35,512 nucleotides of DNA, from NCBI GenBank assembly GCA_964392365.1, contig CAYMPH010000027.1:1-35512 (forward strand), written 5' to 3'. Source of the DNA: CAYMPH01 sp964392365. GTDB lineage: Bacteria > Spirochaetota > UBA4802 > UBA5550. Every line of letters starts with the position of its first letter. Position 1 is the first letter of the stretch. The translations under genes and the position numbers were made by a program. Under the pieces are notes generated by a model. It searched no databases. It worked only from the letters and a program-made list of their open reading frames with translations, and had not been told where the DNA came from. Positions 7,964 through 15,005 of this stretch are shown here, one piece after another.

Positions 7964-8290
7964 TTACTTCAATAATCCGCCAAGTCCGGGAATATCCATT
8001 CCGCCTGTAAGCTTTTTCATCTCTTCTGCAGAATAATTTTTCACTTTAATTACAGCATCGCTGATACTTGCTGTTACCATTTTTTCAACAGCTCTTCTAT
8101 CTGCAGTTTCAAAAAATTTCTCATCAATTGTAAGCTGAACAAGTTTGAAATCTCCGTTCATAACGGATCTCACTTCCCCGTTTCCGCTATCGCCTTCAAG
8201 ATTTGCTTTTTGAATTCTTTTCTGTGCTTCTTTTAAATCTTTCTGCATCTTCATCAACTGACCAATGTCACCGAGTCCCTTAAGCATCAT
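7964..8290 (-). CDS. ybaB: YbaB/EbfC family nucleoid-associated protein
   Basis: 108 residues, the usual length. N-terminal helix with LMKMQKDLKEAQKRI, then the core strand-helix region (VRSVMNGDFKLVQLTID) and a Gly-rich C-terminus (GGMDIPGLGGLLK). The family forms tweezer-like dimers on DNA. The start overlaps the dnaX stop as ATGA, and AAAGGAGAT inside the last dnaX codons is the ribosome site. A second ATG follows directly (8287), so the N-terminus may be one residue shorter. Confidence 0.95.
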   Translation of the reverse strand: MMLKGLGDIGQLMKMQKDLKEAQKRIQKANLEGDSGNGEVRSVMNGDFKLVQLTIDEKFFETADRRAVEKMVTASISDAVIKVKNYSAEEMKKLTGGMDIPGLGGLLK

Positions 8291-9948
8291 TTATCTCCTT
8301 TTTTAATGATTTCACCGTGAAAGACATCTTTTATTTTTTCCGCTGTGGGATTCTTGCGTTCGAGTTCATCCAGTTCGGGATTTTTCATCATTTCAGCATC
8401 CGGCAATGGAGAAGATTCCATTTCAGAATTTTCCTGCTTTTCTGTAATATCCTGGCTTTTTAACGCATCTGCAGTTTTAATTTTCAGAACAACTTTAAAA
8501 CCAATACGCCTTGAAATTCCCTCTTCAATTATTTCTCTTTTATTTTTATCTATGATTTTAGTATAAAAACCGATATCGTTTAATGCATTTCCGCCTGTAA
8601 AAATTAAGCTGAATTCCTCTCCGCTTAATTCGACAATACACTGTTTGACTAGTGAAAAAAGGTAACCTTTTTCAGTCTGAATTTCACGGAGAAAATCAGC
8701 CCATACAGTTTTTATATCTTTAGATGAAACCGCAGCAGGTTCGTTTTTTTTAGCTTCAACTGAATTTTTTTTTACCGGCTCGGGATCGGAAGCTTTTTCA
8801 ATTGGAATATTTTTAACTGAATCAAGTTTTTTTATTATTTCTGATATAGACGGCGATTTTTTTACAGCTGCCATATCGAGCAGCGCCATTTCGATATTAA
8901 TTCTTTCATCAACAGCGAATTTTAAATCTTTCTGGAGAGCTATGCATATTCTGCTCATTGCACTCAGGTCACTATCACTGAATTTATCCAGGATATTTTT
9001 CAGCATCGAATATTCCGCCTGCGAAAGCCCGATTGATTCAGCAGAAATTATTCCTCTTTTTATCAGCCTCGCAGCCCTTATAATATCGGATAAACCGGAA
9101 ACAAATCTTGTAAAATCAGCTCCGATTTCAGCTATGCGCTCGATTTCATCGAATAATCCTTTTGCATTATCTGCAGCAATATGCTCAAGGATTCTGATGT
9201 AGCTTTCAATTGAAATAATTCCGAGAATTGCAAGCACATCCTCCTCTGATGCTTCCGCTGTTCCGGAAAAAGATATTATCTGATCAAGAAGCGACTGGGC
9301 GTCCCTCATAGAGCCTTCTGCAGCCCGGGCAGCTGCAAACAGGGCAAGCTCGGAAATTTTATGCCCTTCATTCTCAGCTATTTTTTTCAGATGCGCCGAA
9401 ACAGTTTCAACCGGAATTTTTTTAAAAAAATACTTCTGGCACCTTGATAAAATTGTTTCCGGCACCTGGTGATATTCGGTAGTAGCAAATATAAAAACGA
9501 CATGAGGCGGCGGTTCTTCAAGAGTTTTCAGAAGCGCATTAAAAGCTTCCTTGGTAAGCATATGAACTTCATCTATGATATAAATTTTATATTTCGATTT
9601 AACAGGCGCATAATTAACATTTTCGCGGAGTTCGCGGATATCATCAATACTGCGGTTTGAGGCACCATCAATTTCTATAACGTCAAATGAAATTCCATTT
9701 TTTATCTCAAGGCAGCTTTCACATTTCCCGCATGGTTCCGGCGTAGGACCATTTATGCAGTTTAAAGATTTGGCAAAAATTCTCGCAGTTGTTGTTTTAC
9801 CGACACCCCGGGGACCTGTAAACAGATAGGAGTGTGAAATTCTTCCGGTTAAAATACTGTTTTTCAGGGTCCTTGAAATATGATCCTGATAAACCACCTC
9901 TTCGAAATTTTGAGGTCTCCATTTTCTTGCAGTTACCTGGTAGGACAT
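8287..9948 (-). CDS. dnaX: DNA polymerase III subunit gamma/tau
   Basis: 553 residues from the ATG at 9948. An in-frame extension to 10026 exists but runs through tRNA-Ser(GGA), so it is rejected. The AAA+ module shows GPRGVGKT (45-52), the zinc Cys cluster (Cys64, 73, 76, 79), DEVH (126-129) and the SRC sensor. It is the clamp-loader ATPase. After about residue 370 comes a Lys/Glu/Ser-rich linker, then a domain with KTVWADFLREI typical of the tau C-terminal region. No strong Shine-Dalgarno is seen before 9948. A run of A followed by a hairpin, which would mark programmed frameshifting to gamma, was not identified with confidence. The gene is 25 bases downstream of the tRNA and overlaps ybaB. 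Confidence 0.96.
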   Translation of the reverse strand: MSYQVTARKWRPQNFEEVVYQDHISRTLKNSILTGRISHSYLFTGPRGVGKTTTARIFAKSLNCINGPTPEPCGKCESCLEIKNGISFDVIEIDGASNRSIDDIRELRENVNYAPVKSKYKIYIIDEVHMLTKEAFNALLKTLEEPPPHVVFIFATTEYHQVPETILSRCQKYFFKKIPVETVSAHLKKIAENEGHKISELALFAAARAAEGSMRDAQSLLDQIISFSGTAEASEEDVLAILGIISIESYIRILEHIAADNAKGLFDEIERIAEIGADFTRFVSGLSDIIRAARLIKRGIISAESIGLSQAEYSMLKNILDKFSDSDLSAMSRICIALQKDLKFAVDERINIEMALLDMAAVKKSPSISEIIKKLDSVKNIPIEKASDPEPVKKNSVEAKKNEPAAVSSKDIKTVWADFLREIQTEKGYLFSLVKQCIVELSGEEFSLIFTGGNALNDIGFYTKIIDKNKREIIEEGISRRIGFKVVLKIKTADALKSQDITEKQENSEMESSPLPDAEMMKNPELDELERKNPTAEKIKDVFHGEIIKKGDK

Positions 9949-9973
9949 ACATTTGCCATGTTGGTAAATTCTT

Positions 9974-10058
9974 CGGAAGAGGGGGGATTCGAACCCCCGG
10001 TGACTTGCGCCACACATGATTTCCAATCATGCTCCTTCGGCCTCTCGGACACCCTTCC
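9974..10058 (-). tRNA. tRNA-Ser(GGA)
   Basis: A class II tRNA of 85 bases. The acceptor stem GGAAGGG pairs with CTCTTCC (one G-U). The anticodon stem CATGA/TCATG encloses loop TTGGAAA with anticodon GGA. A long variable arm and T-loop TTCGAAT are present. The discriminator is G73, standard for serine, and CCA is not encoded. It lies just upstream of dnaX. Confidence 0.96.
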
Positions 10059-10074
10059 ATAATTCATATACTTA

Positions 10075-10100
10075 AATATAACGCTGTCAATCCGTGTCAA
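10075..10100 (-). promoter_or_regulatory. Candidate promoter between the two tRNA-Ser genes
   Basis: On the minus strand TTGACA (10095-10100) precedes TATATT (10075-10080) by an unusually short 14 bases. Read as GATTTG with a 17-base spacer to the same -10, spacing is normal. A second TTGACA lies at 10085-10090. It would give tRNA-Ser(GGA) and dnaX-ybaB-recR a start independent of adk. Confidence 0.45.
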
Positions 10101-10113
10101 ATCTAAATTCATT

Positions 10114-10198
10114 AGGAGAGAGAGGGATTCGAACCCTCGGAGGGAAAACCCTCAACGGTTTTCGAAACCGTCCCCATCGGCCTCTCGAGCATCTCTCC
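10114..10198 (-). tRNA. tRNA-Ser(CGA)
   Basis: A class II tRNA of 85 bases. Acceptor GGAGAGA/TCTCTCC is fully paired. Anticodon stem ACGGT/ACCGT holds loop TTCGAAA with anticodon CGA. The variable arm is GAGGG-TTTT-CCCTC and the T-loop TTCGAAT. The discriminator base reads T (U73), not the G73 usual for bacterial tRNA-Ser, and CCA is not encoded. Confidence 0.95.
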
Positions 10199-10209
10199 AT
10201 AAAAATAAA

Positions 10210-10851
10210 TTACAGTATTTTTTCAAGTTCAACCATGACATCATCTACAGATAGCCCTGGAATTGATTTAAAAACAGGATCTTTCGAATAATACTGTATC
10301 AAAGGCTGAGTCTTTTCTTTATAAGTTTCAAGTCTCTGTTTTATGATATCTTCCGTTTCATCATCGCGCTGAACTACAGGACTTCCGCATTTATCACAAA
10401 CGCCTTCCTTTTTAGTCGGCATGGTATGAATATTATAAATTGCCTGGCAGGATGAGTTTGAACATGTCCTCCTGCTGGTTAACCTGCGGATCAGAACATC
10501 TTCCGGAACTTCAAGGTTTATTACTGCATCAAGCTTTAAATTAATATCGGCAAGAAGCTTTTTAAGCGAATCCGCCTGAGGAATTGTTCGCGGGAATCCG
10601 TCAAGGATGAATCCGTTTTTGCAGGAATCAGTCTGTACTGCTATTTTAATACAGTCCATTATGGTACTGTCAGGAACAAGTTTTCCTGCATTCATAAAAC
10701 CGGCTGCTTCCTTTCCGACAGGCGAACCTTTTTTTACTTCAGCCCGGAGAATATCTCCTGTTGATATCTGTGCGATCCCGTACTGCTTAACAAGTCTCTG
10801 TGAAACAGTACCTTTGCCTGCTCCAGGTGCTCCAAGTATAATAAGTATCAT
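10210..10851 (-). CDS. adk: Adenylate kinase
   Basis: 213 residues, a long-form adenylate kinase that converts AMP and ATP to two ADP. P-loop GAPGAGKG (7-14), NMP-binding STGDILRAEV (30-39), GFILDGFPRT (80-89), and a zinc-binding LID with four Cys (130, 135, 152, 155) followed by QRDDE. The four-Cys LID is typical of Gram-positive and some other bacterial enzymes. GGAG lies about 8 bases before the ATG. It starts 12 bases after ndk ends, pairing two nucleotide-pool enzymes, and tRNA-Ser(CGA) begins 11 bases after its stop. Confidence 0.97.
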   Translation of the reverse strand: MILIILGAPGAGKGTVSQRLVKQYGIAQISTGDILRAEVKKGSPVGKEAAGFMNAGKLVPDSTIMDCIKIAVQTDSCKNGFILDGFPRTIPQADSLKKLLADINLKLDAVINLEVPEDVLIRRLTSRRTCSNSSCQAIYNIHTMPTKKEGVCDKCGSPVVQRDDETEDIIKQRLETYKEKTQPLIQYYSKDPVFKSIPGLSVDDVMVELEKIL

Positions 10852-10863
10852 ATGCCGCTCCTG

Positions 10864-11370
10864 TTATGCCCAGACTGTTTTTTTCACATTAGTAACTGTT
10901 ACTTCTTTCGTTGAATAGATTCCTTCAACCAGATCCTGCGGCTCAAACCAGAGCTTAATTTCCTTCTCTGCATCTTCAATACTCGATGAAGCATGTACAA
11001 CATTCTCAAAAACGCCTGCTGTTGTAATCCTGCCGTAAGCGCCTCTGATTGATACAGGATTTGCCAGTTCAGGATTCGTGTCCCCTACTATGTCTCTGAT
11101 TTTTTTAATTGCATCATCACCCTGATAAACAAAAGCAACAACACGATTAATATCATGCTGTTCTCCCATAAAATAACGGACAAGCTCATCAAAAAAAGGT
11201 TTTGTTTTAAGGTGCCCGTAATGCTCTTCAGCAAGCTCCCTTGTAACCTTAACAGCCCTTGCGCCAACGATGATAAGTTTGGCTTCGGAAAGCCGTGAAA
11301 GTATGTTGCCTGTCAGGGACTTAACGAGTCCGTCCGGTTTTATAATGATTAATGTTTGTTCTATAGCCAT
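10864..11370 (-). CDS. ndk: Nucleoside diphosphate kinase, long variant
   Basis: 168 residues against about 140-150 for the common enzyme. N-terminal TLIIIKPDGLVKSLTG, EEHYGHLKTKPFF, DTNPELANPVSIRGAYG and the phosphoryl-accepting His126 in NVVHASSS are present. The active-site motif, usually NxxHGSDS, has Ala for Gly. Extra residues lie near 69-75 (GEQHDIN) and in a C-terminal extension after LWF (about 144-168), so it belongs to a longer subgroup. It transfers gamma-phosphate from ATP to other NDPs. AAAGGAG stands 6 bases before the ATG. First protein gene of the ndk-adk unit, preceded by tRNA-Leu. Confidence 0.95.
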   Translation of the reverse strand: MAIEQTLIIIKPDGLVKSLTGNILSRLSEAKLIIVGARAVKVTRELAEEHYGHLKTKPFFDELVRYFMGEQHDINRVVAFVYQGDDAIKKIRDIVGDTNPELANPVSIRGAYGRITTAGVFENVVHASSSIEDAEKEIKLWFEPQDLVEGIYSTKEVTVTNVKKTVWA

Positions 11371-11398
11371 TTTAATTCTCCTTTAAGTTATAAATAGC

Positions 11399-11424
11399 AA
11401 AGCTCCCTGATGAAAAGGAGCTTT
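11399..11424 (-). terminator. Hairpin between tRNA-Leu and ndk
   Basis: An 8-bp stem (AAAGCTCC, 11399-11406, with GGAGCTTT, 11417-11424) with a 10-base loop. On the minus strand it is followed by GCTATTTATAA, a poor T run. It may be a weak terminator or attenuator, or an RNA-processing hairpin after the tRNA. Confidence 0.35.
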
Positions 11425-11431
11425 AAAAATC

Positions 11432-11514
11432 TGCCCAGAGCGGGATTTGAACCCGCACAGGAAATTCCCACATGGCCCTCAACCATGCGTGTCTACCAAT
11501 TCCACCACCTGGGC
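11432..11514 (-). tRNA. tRNA-Leu(GAG)
   Basis: Class II tRNA. Acceptor GCCCAGG pairs with TCTGGGC (last pair G-U). Anticodon stem CATGG/CCATG holds loop TTGAGGG, anticodon GAG. The variable arm GGGAATTTCC and T-loop TTCAAAT are clear. Discriminator A73 fits leucine; CCA is not encoded. Confidence 0.96.
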
Positions 11515-11538
11515 CTAAATAGTTTATGCTGAAAACTA

Positions 11539-11567
11539 ACTATAAAATATGTGATATCTGTCAAGAA
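11539..11567 (-). promoter_or_regulatory. Promoter of tRNA-Leu (and possibly ndk-adk)
   Basis: On the minus strand TTCTTG (11562-11567) and TATAGT (11539-11544) are 17 bases apart. The overlapping consensus TTGACA (11559-11564) has only a 14-base spacer to the same -10. Transcription would start about 18 bases before the tRNA. Confidence 0.55.
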
Positions 11568-11642
11568 TAAAAAATGGGATTATTTTTTCATAAAAAATAT
11601 CCGACTTCACAGATAAAAAAATAGAATTATTATTATGAAATT

Positions 11643-14027
11643 TCAAAAGACTATTTTTATAATCTCATCAAAATAATTAACGAATTTAACAGTAAGGCCT
11701 TTTTTAATATAATCCGGAAGCTCATCAAAATCTTTTTTATTCTCTACCGGAAATATAAGCGTTTTTACACCTGCCCTTTTTGCAGCAATTGTTTTCTCCT
11801 TCAGCCCGCCAATCGGCAGCACCTTTCCTGTAATTGTAAGTTCACCTGTCATAGCAATATTTTTTTTAACAGGTTTATTTTTTGCCAGAGAATAAATAGC
11901 TGTGGCCATGGTAATACCCGCTGACGGTCCGTCTTTTGGTGTAGCTCCTGCCGGGACATGAAGATGAATAAAATGAGTGTGGAAGAAATCCTCATCTATT
12001 TTAAAATCAGCGCTTCTTGAGTTTATATAGGTATAGGCAATTTCCGTTGATTCCTTCATGACATCACCCAGCTGCCCTGTCTGTTTAAAACCTCTGGATT
12101 TTGCAGAAGCAGATGTGGCTTCTATATACAATGTTGCGCCGCCCATACTTGTCCATGCAAGGCCCATCACTACGCCAGGAATTTCTTTATCATAAAGTGA
12201 ATCATCTGTAAAGCGCGGCTTGCCTAAAAATTCCTCAAGATTTTTTTCAGTAATTTTGATCTGCTTTGTATTGCCTTCAGCAAATTTTCTGGCTGTTTTT
12301 CTCATAATTCTTTTTATTGTATTTTCAAGGCTTCGGACTCCCGCCTCTCTTGCATATCCGTCAATAATTTTCCGCAGAGAATTCTGATCAATATCAATCA
12401 TTTCTTTTTTCAGTCCGTGTTCGCTTATCTGTTTCGGAAGAAGATATTTTTTCGCTATTTTTATTTTTTCTTCAAGTATATATCCTGAAAGATTCATCAG
12501 CTCCATTCTATCAAGAAGCGGTCTCGGGATAGTGTCGATCTGATTGGCTGTTGCTATGAAAAGAACATTTGATAAATCAAATCTTACATCGATATAGTGA
12601 TCGAGAAAATTCACATTCTGTTCCGGATCGAGAACCTCGAGCAGAGCTGAAGCAGGATCGCCCTGATAGCTTGCACCGATTTTATCAATCTCATCAAGCA
12701 TAATTACCGGATTGGCGACCTCAACAAGCTTGAGGCACTGAATTAATTTTCCGGGCATAGCTCCTATATACGTTCTGCGGTGTCCCTTTATCTCAGCTTC
12801 ATCCCTCATTCCGCCGAGTGAAAATCTGTAGAATTTTCTATTAAGAGCTTCAGCTACAGATTTACCAATGGAAGTTTTACCTACACCCGGAGGTCCTACA
12901 AAGAGCATAATTGATCCGGAGATATTCCCTTTCATCTTTCCTGTGCTGATGAACTCGAGAATCCGGTCCTTTACATCATCAAGCCCGTAGTGATCCCTGT
13001 CTAAAATTTTCTTTGCAAGAGCAATATCATAATTGTCTTTGGAATTTACTCCCCACGGAAGAATTGTCAGCCAGTCAAGATAATTGCGGCTCACTCCGTA
13101 TTCAGCTGAATGCGGTTCCAGAAATTTCAGTTTTTCTATTTCTTCGTTTACCCTGTTCTGAGCTTCAGGAGTTAATATTAATTTACTTATTCTTTCTTCA
13201 AATTTATCTATTTCAGCAGTTTTTTCATCCTTTTCAAGACCAAGTTCTTTCTTTATTTCCCTCAATTGTTCTTTCAGAAAAAAATCTTTCTGCTGCTTTG
13301 TAATTTTTTCTTCAATTTGCTTTGCAATTTTTTTCTGTATCCTGTTCATCTCTATTTCTTTTCTGAGAAGCATCAGAACCTTTTCAACGCGTTTTTTTAC
13401 ATCAAATGTTTCAAGAACTTCCTGTATTTCTGAAGGGTCAGCTGTTGTCATGGATGCGGTAAAGTCTGCAAGCTTGCTTGGATCCTCAACTGTGAATCTG
13501 TTAAGAAAAAGCTTAAGCTCTTCCTGGAAAAGAGAATTCGATTTTATAAGTTCTTTTATATATGAAACAATGGAAATTGCATATGCCTTCATTTCATCTG
13601 TAGGCTTGTAAACTGCCTCATAAAAATGCCTTACCTTCCAGGTAATAACAGGATCATCCCCGAGTTCCTCCACCATGGTAAATCTTCCAAGAGCGTTTAT
13701 CATTACCTGAACTGTTTTATCATCAACCGGAGTAACTTTAAGAATTTTTATTGCAGTGCCTATTTTATACAGGTCCCGTGATTTTGCCATGCCGTCATGC
13801 TGATGTTCTATAAGTACTGCTCCGCCGATTTTATGCTCAGATTCAATAATTGCAGTTGCAGTTTCAATCATTGCTTCACCTGTGAGCATAAGCGGAATCA
13901 TCATGCCCGGGAAAATGGGCCTTTGTGAAATTGCTATAATAGTAAGTTTCTCAGGAAGTATCGGATTAATTAAAACCAGATCACCTGAACTTTGAGGCTG
14001 TTTTTTTTTAAGTTTTTTTTCAACCAT
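11643..14027 (-). CDS. lon: ATP-dependent protease Lon
   Basis: 794 residues, LonA type. The N-terminal substrate domain covers about 27-220, followed by the coiled region to about 300. The AAA+ module has Walker A GPPGVGKT (378-385) and Walker B MLDEID (443-448). The C-terminal protease carries the Ser702/Lys745 dyad in KDGPSAG and GGLKEKT, the same 43-residue spacing as the E. coli pair. It degrades misfolded and regulatory proteins in the cytoplasm. AGGT lies 8 bases before the ATG. It starts 9 bases after the DUF4340 gene ends and may be read from the ABC/GldG operon, though a private promoter inside that gene is possible. No clear terminator follows it; an AT-rich 128-base spacer leads to tRNA-Leu. 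Confidence 0.98.
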   Translation of the reverse strand: MVEKKLKKKQPQSSGDLVLINPILPEKLTIIAISQRPIFPGMMIPLMLTGEAMIETATAIIESEHKIGGAVLIEHQHDGMAKSRDLYKIGTAIKILKVTPVDDKTVQVMINALGRFTMVEELGDDPVITWKVRHFYEAVYKPTDEMKAYAISIVSYIKELIKSNSLFQEELKLFLNRFTVEDPSKLADFTASMTTADPSEIQEVLETFDVKKRVEKVLMLLRKEIEMNRIQKKIAKQIEEKITKQQKDFFLKEQLREIKKELGLEKDEKTAEIDKFEERISKLILTPEAQNRVNEEIEKLKFLEPHSAEYGVSRNYLDWLTILPWGVNSKDNYDIALAKKILDRDHYGLDDVKDRILEFISTGKMKGNISGSIMLFVGPPGVGKTSIGKSVAEALNRKFYRFSLGGMRDEAEIKGHRRTYIGAMPGKLIQCLKLVEVANPVIMLDEIDKIGASYQGDPASALLEVLDPEQNVNFLDHYIDVRFDLSNVLFIATANQIDTIPRPLLDRMELMNLSGYILEEKIKIAKKYLLPKQISEHGLKKEMIDIDQNSLRKIIDGYAREAGVRSLENTIKRIMRKTARKFAEGNTKQIKITEKNLEEFLGKPRFTDDSLYDKEIPGVVMGLAWTSMGGATLYIEATSASAKSRGFKQTGQLGDVMKESTEIAYTYINSRSADFKIDEDFFHTHFIHLHVPAGATPKDGPSAGITMATAIYSLAKNKPVKKNIAMTGELTITGKVLPIGGLKEKTIAAKRAGVKTLIFPVENKKDFDELPDYIKKGLTVKFVNYFDEIIKIVF

Positions 14028-14036
14028 TTGTTTTAC

Positions 14037-15005
14037 CTATTTTAGAGGAGCTTTCAGCCCTTCAAGATTTTCAATAAAAAATTTCTTTGCAGCATTTTCA
14101 TCAAGATTAAAAAGATAAACGGATTCTGATGATTTCGCAGGGTATTTATCGTTTTTCTTCTCAAAAACTGCAAGTTCAAAATCTTTTCCTGATGATTTTA
14201 ATTTTATTGCCGCAAGCGGATTTAAAGGTTTTTTTTCATCATAAATAAATGATGAGGCCCGCAGCGGATTTAAATCAGATATTAATGCAGCAACCTTTTC
14301 TGAATCGAGCTTAATATTCTCATTCCCTGTCGAAATCCAGATGTCAGCTTTTACTTTTTTATCTTCTGAAGCCGTCTTTCCGTCAGGGAGCAGAATCTTT
14401 TCTGTTCTTTCTTCAGCCTTTTTTACAAAAGAAAATTTCAATCCCTTGTAGCTAATCTCAAATGATGAAACAGAATCCGGAGATATTTTAAATATTTCCC
14501 TGTTTCTGAAATCATCCTCTGATTTTGTAACTGCTGAATCAATATTCCCTGCAGCAAGATATATTTCCGGTTTCCCGTCTGTTTTGATATATATATGTTT
14601 ATTTGTTGAACTTTTTTTACCGGCTGAAATTATTTTCTGAGCTTTGTTCGCAAATATAATTTTAATTTCAACAGCCTTTTCCGGATCAAGATCATATTTC
14701 GAAGCGAAATCCCCTTTTGATATCTGATCTGATATTTTTATAGCTTTCAAATCTTTTTCAATATTCTTAATCAGCTCAGCATCTGCCGGGTACATATTTT
14801 TCCCGACAAACCACTTCCCGTCTTTTTTTATAAGTTTAATTTCAGTTCCTGTTTTTTTAATTATTATTTCTTCAGCATCGCTTTTTATATTTATGAGACT
14901 GGAATAATCTGAAGTTCTGAAAAAATCTCCGAAGAAAAGGTAAACGGCCATCAAAGCTATAGCAGCAATACTTAAAAAAAAGATTTTATTCTGTTTTTTA
15001 ATCAT
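14037..15005 (-). CDS. DUF4340 domain protein of a Gld-like ABC module
   Basis: 322 residues. A single N-terminal membrane segment (about 7-27, IFFLSIAAIALMAVYLFFG) is followed by a soluble extracytoplasmic domain with repeats of the DUF4340 type: IIIKKTGTEIKLIKKDGKWFV (shown in part), then a second similar unit SFEISYKGLKFSFVKK. DUF4340 proteins regularly follow GldG-like genes; function is not established, but they are thought to act with the membrane complex. The ATG overlaps the end of the GldG-like gene by 8 bases and GGAGG lies upstream, so the two are translationally coupled. Confidence 0.82.
   Translation of the reverse strand: MIKKQNKIFFLSIAAIALMAVYLFFGDFFRTSDYSSLINIKSDAEEIIIKKTGTEIKLIKKDGKWFVGKNMYPADAELIKNIEKDLKAIKISDQISKGDFASKYDLDPEKAVEIKIIFANKAQKIISAGKKSSTNKHIYIKTDGKPEIYLAAGNIDSAVTKSEDDFRNREIFKISPDSVSSFEISYKGLKFSFVKKAEERTEKILLPDGKTASEDKKVKADIWISTGNENIKLDSEKVAALISDLNPLRASSFIYDEKKPLNPLAAIKLKSSGKDFELAVFEKKNDKYPAKSSESVYLFNLDENAAKKFFIENLEGLKAPLK

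Noticed and set aside
8300..9000. Programmed frameshift site in dnaX making gamma
   Set aside because: Several A/T runs exist (for example near 8766-8775), but I could not find a slippery heptamer with a supporting hairpin and upstream SD.
9949..10026. N-terminal extension of dnaX by 26 codons
   Set aside because: The extension runs through tRNA-Ser(GGA) (9974-10058), and the conserved DnaX start SYQVTARKWRP begins at 9948.
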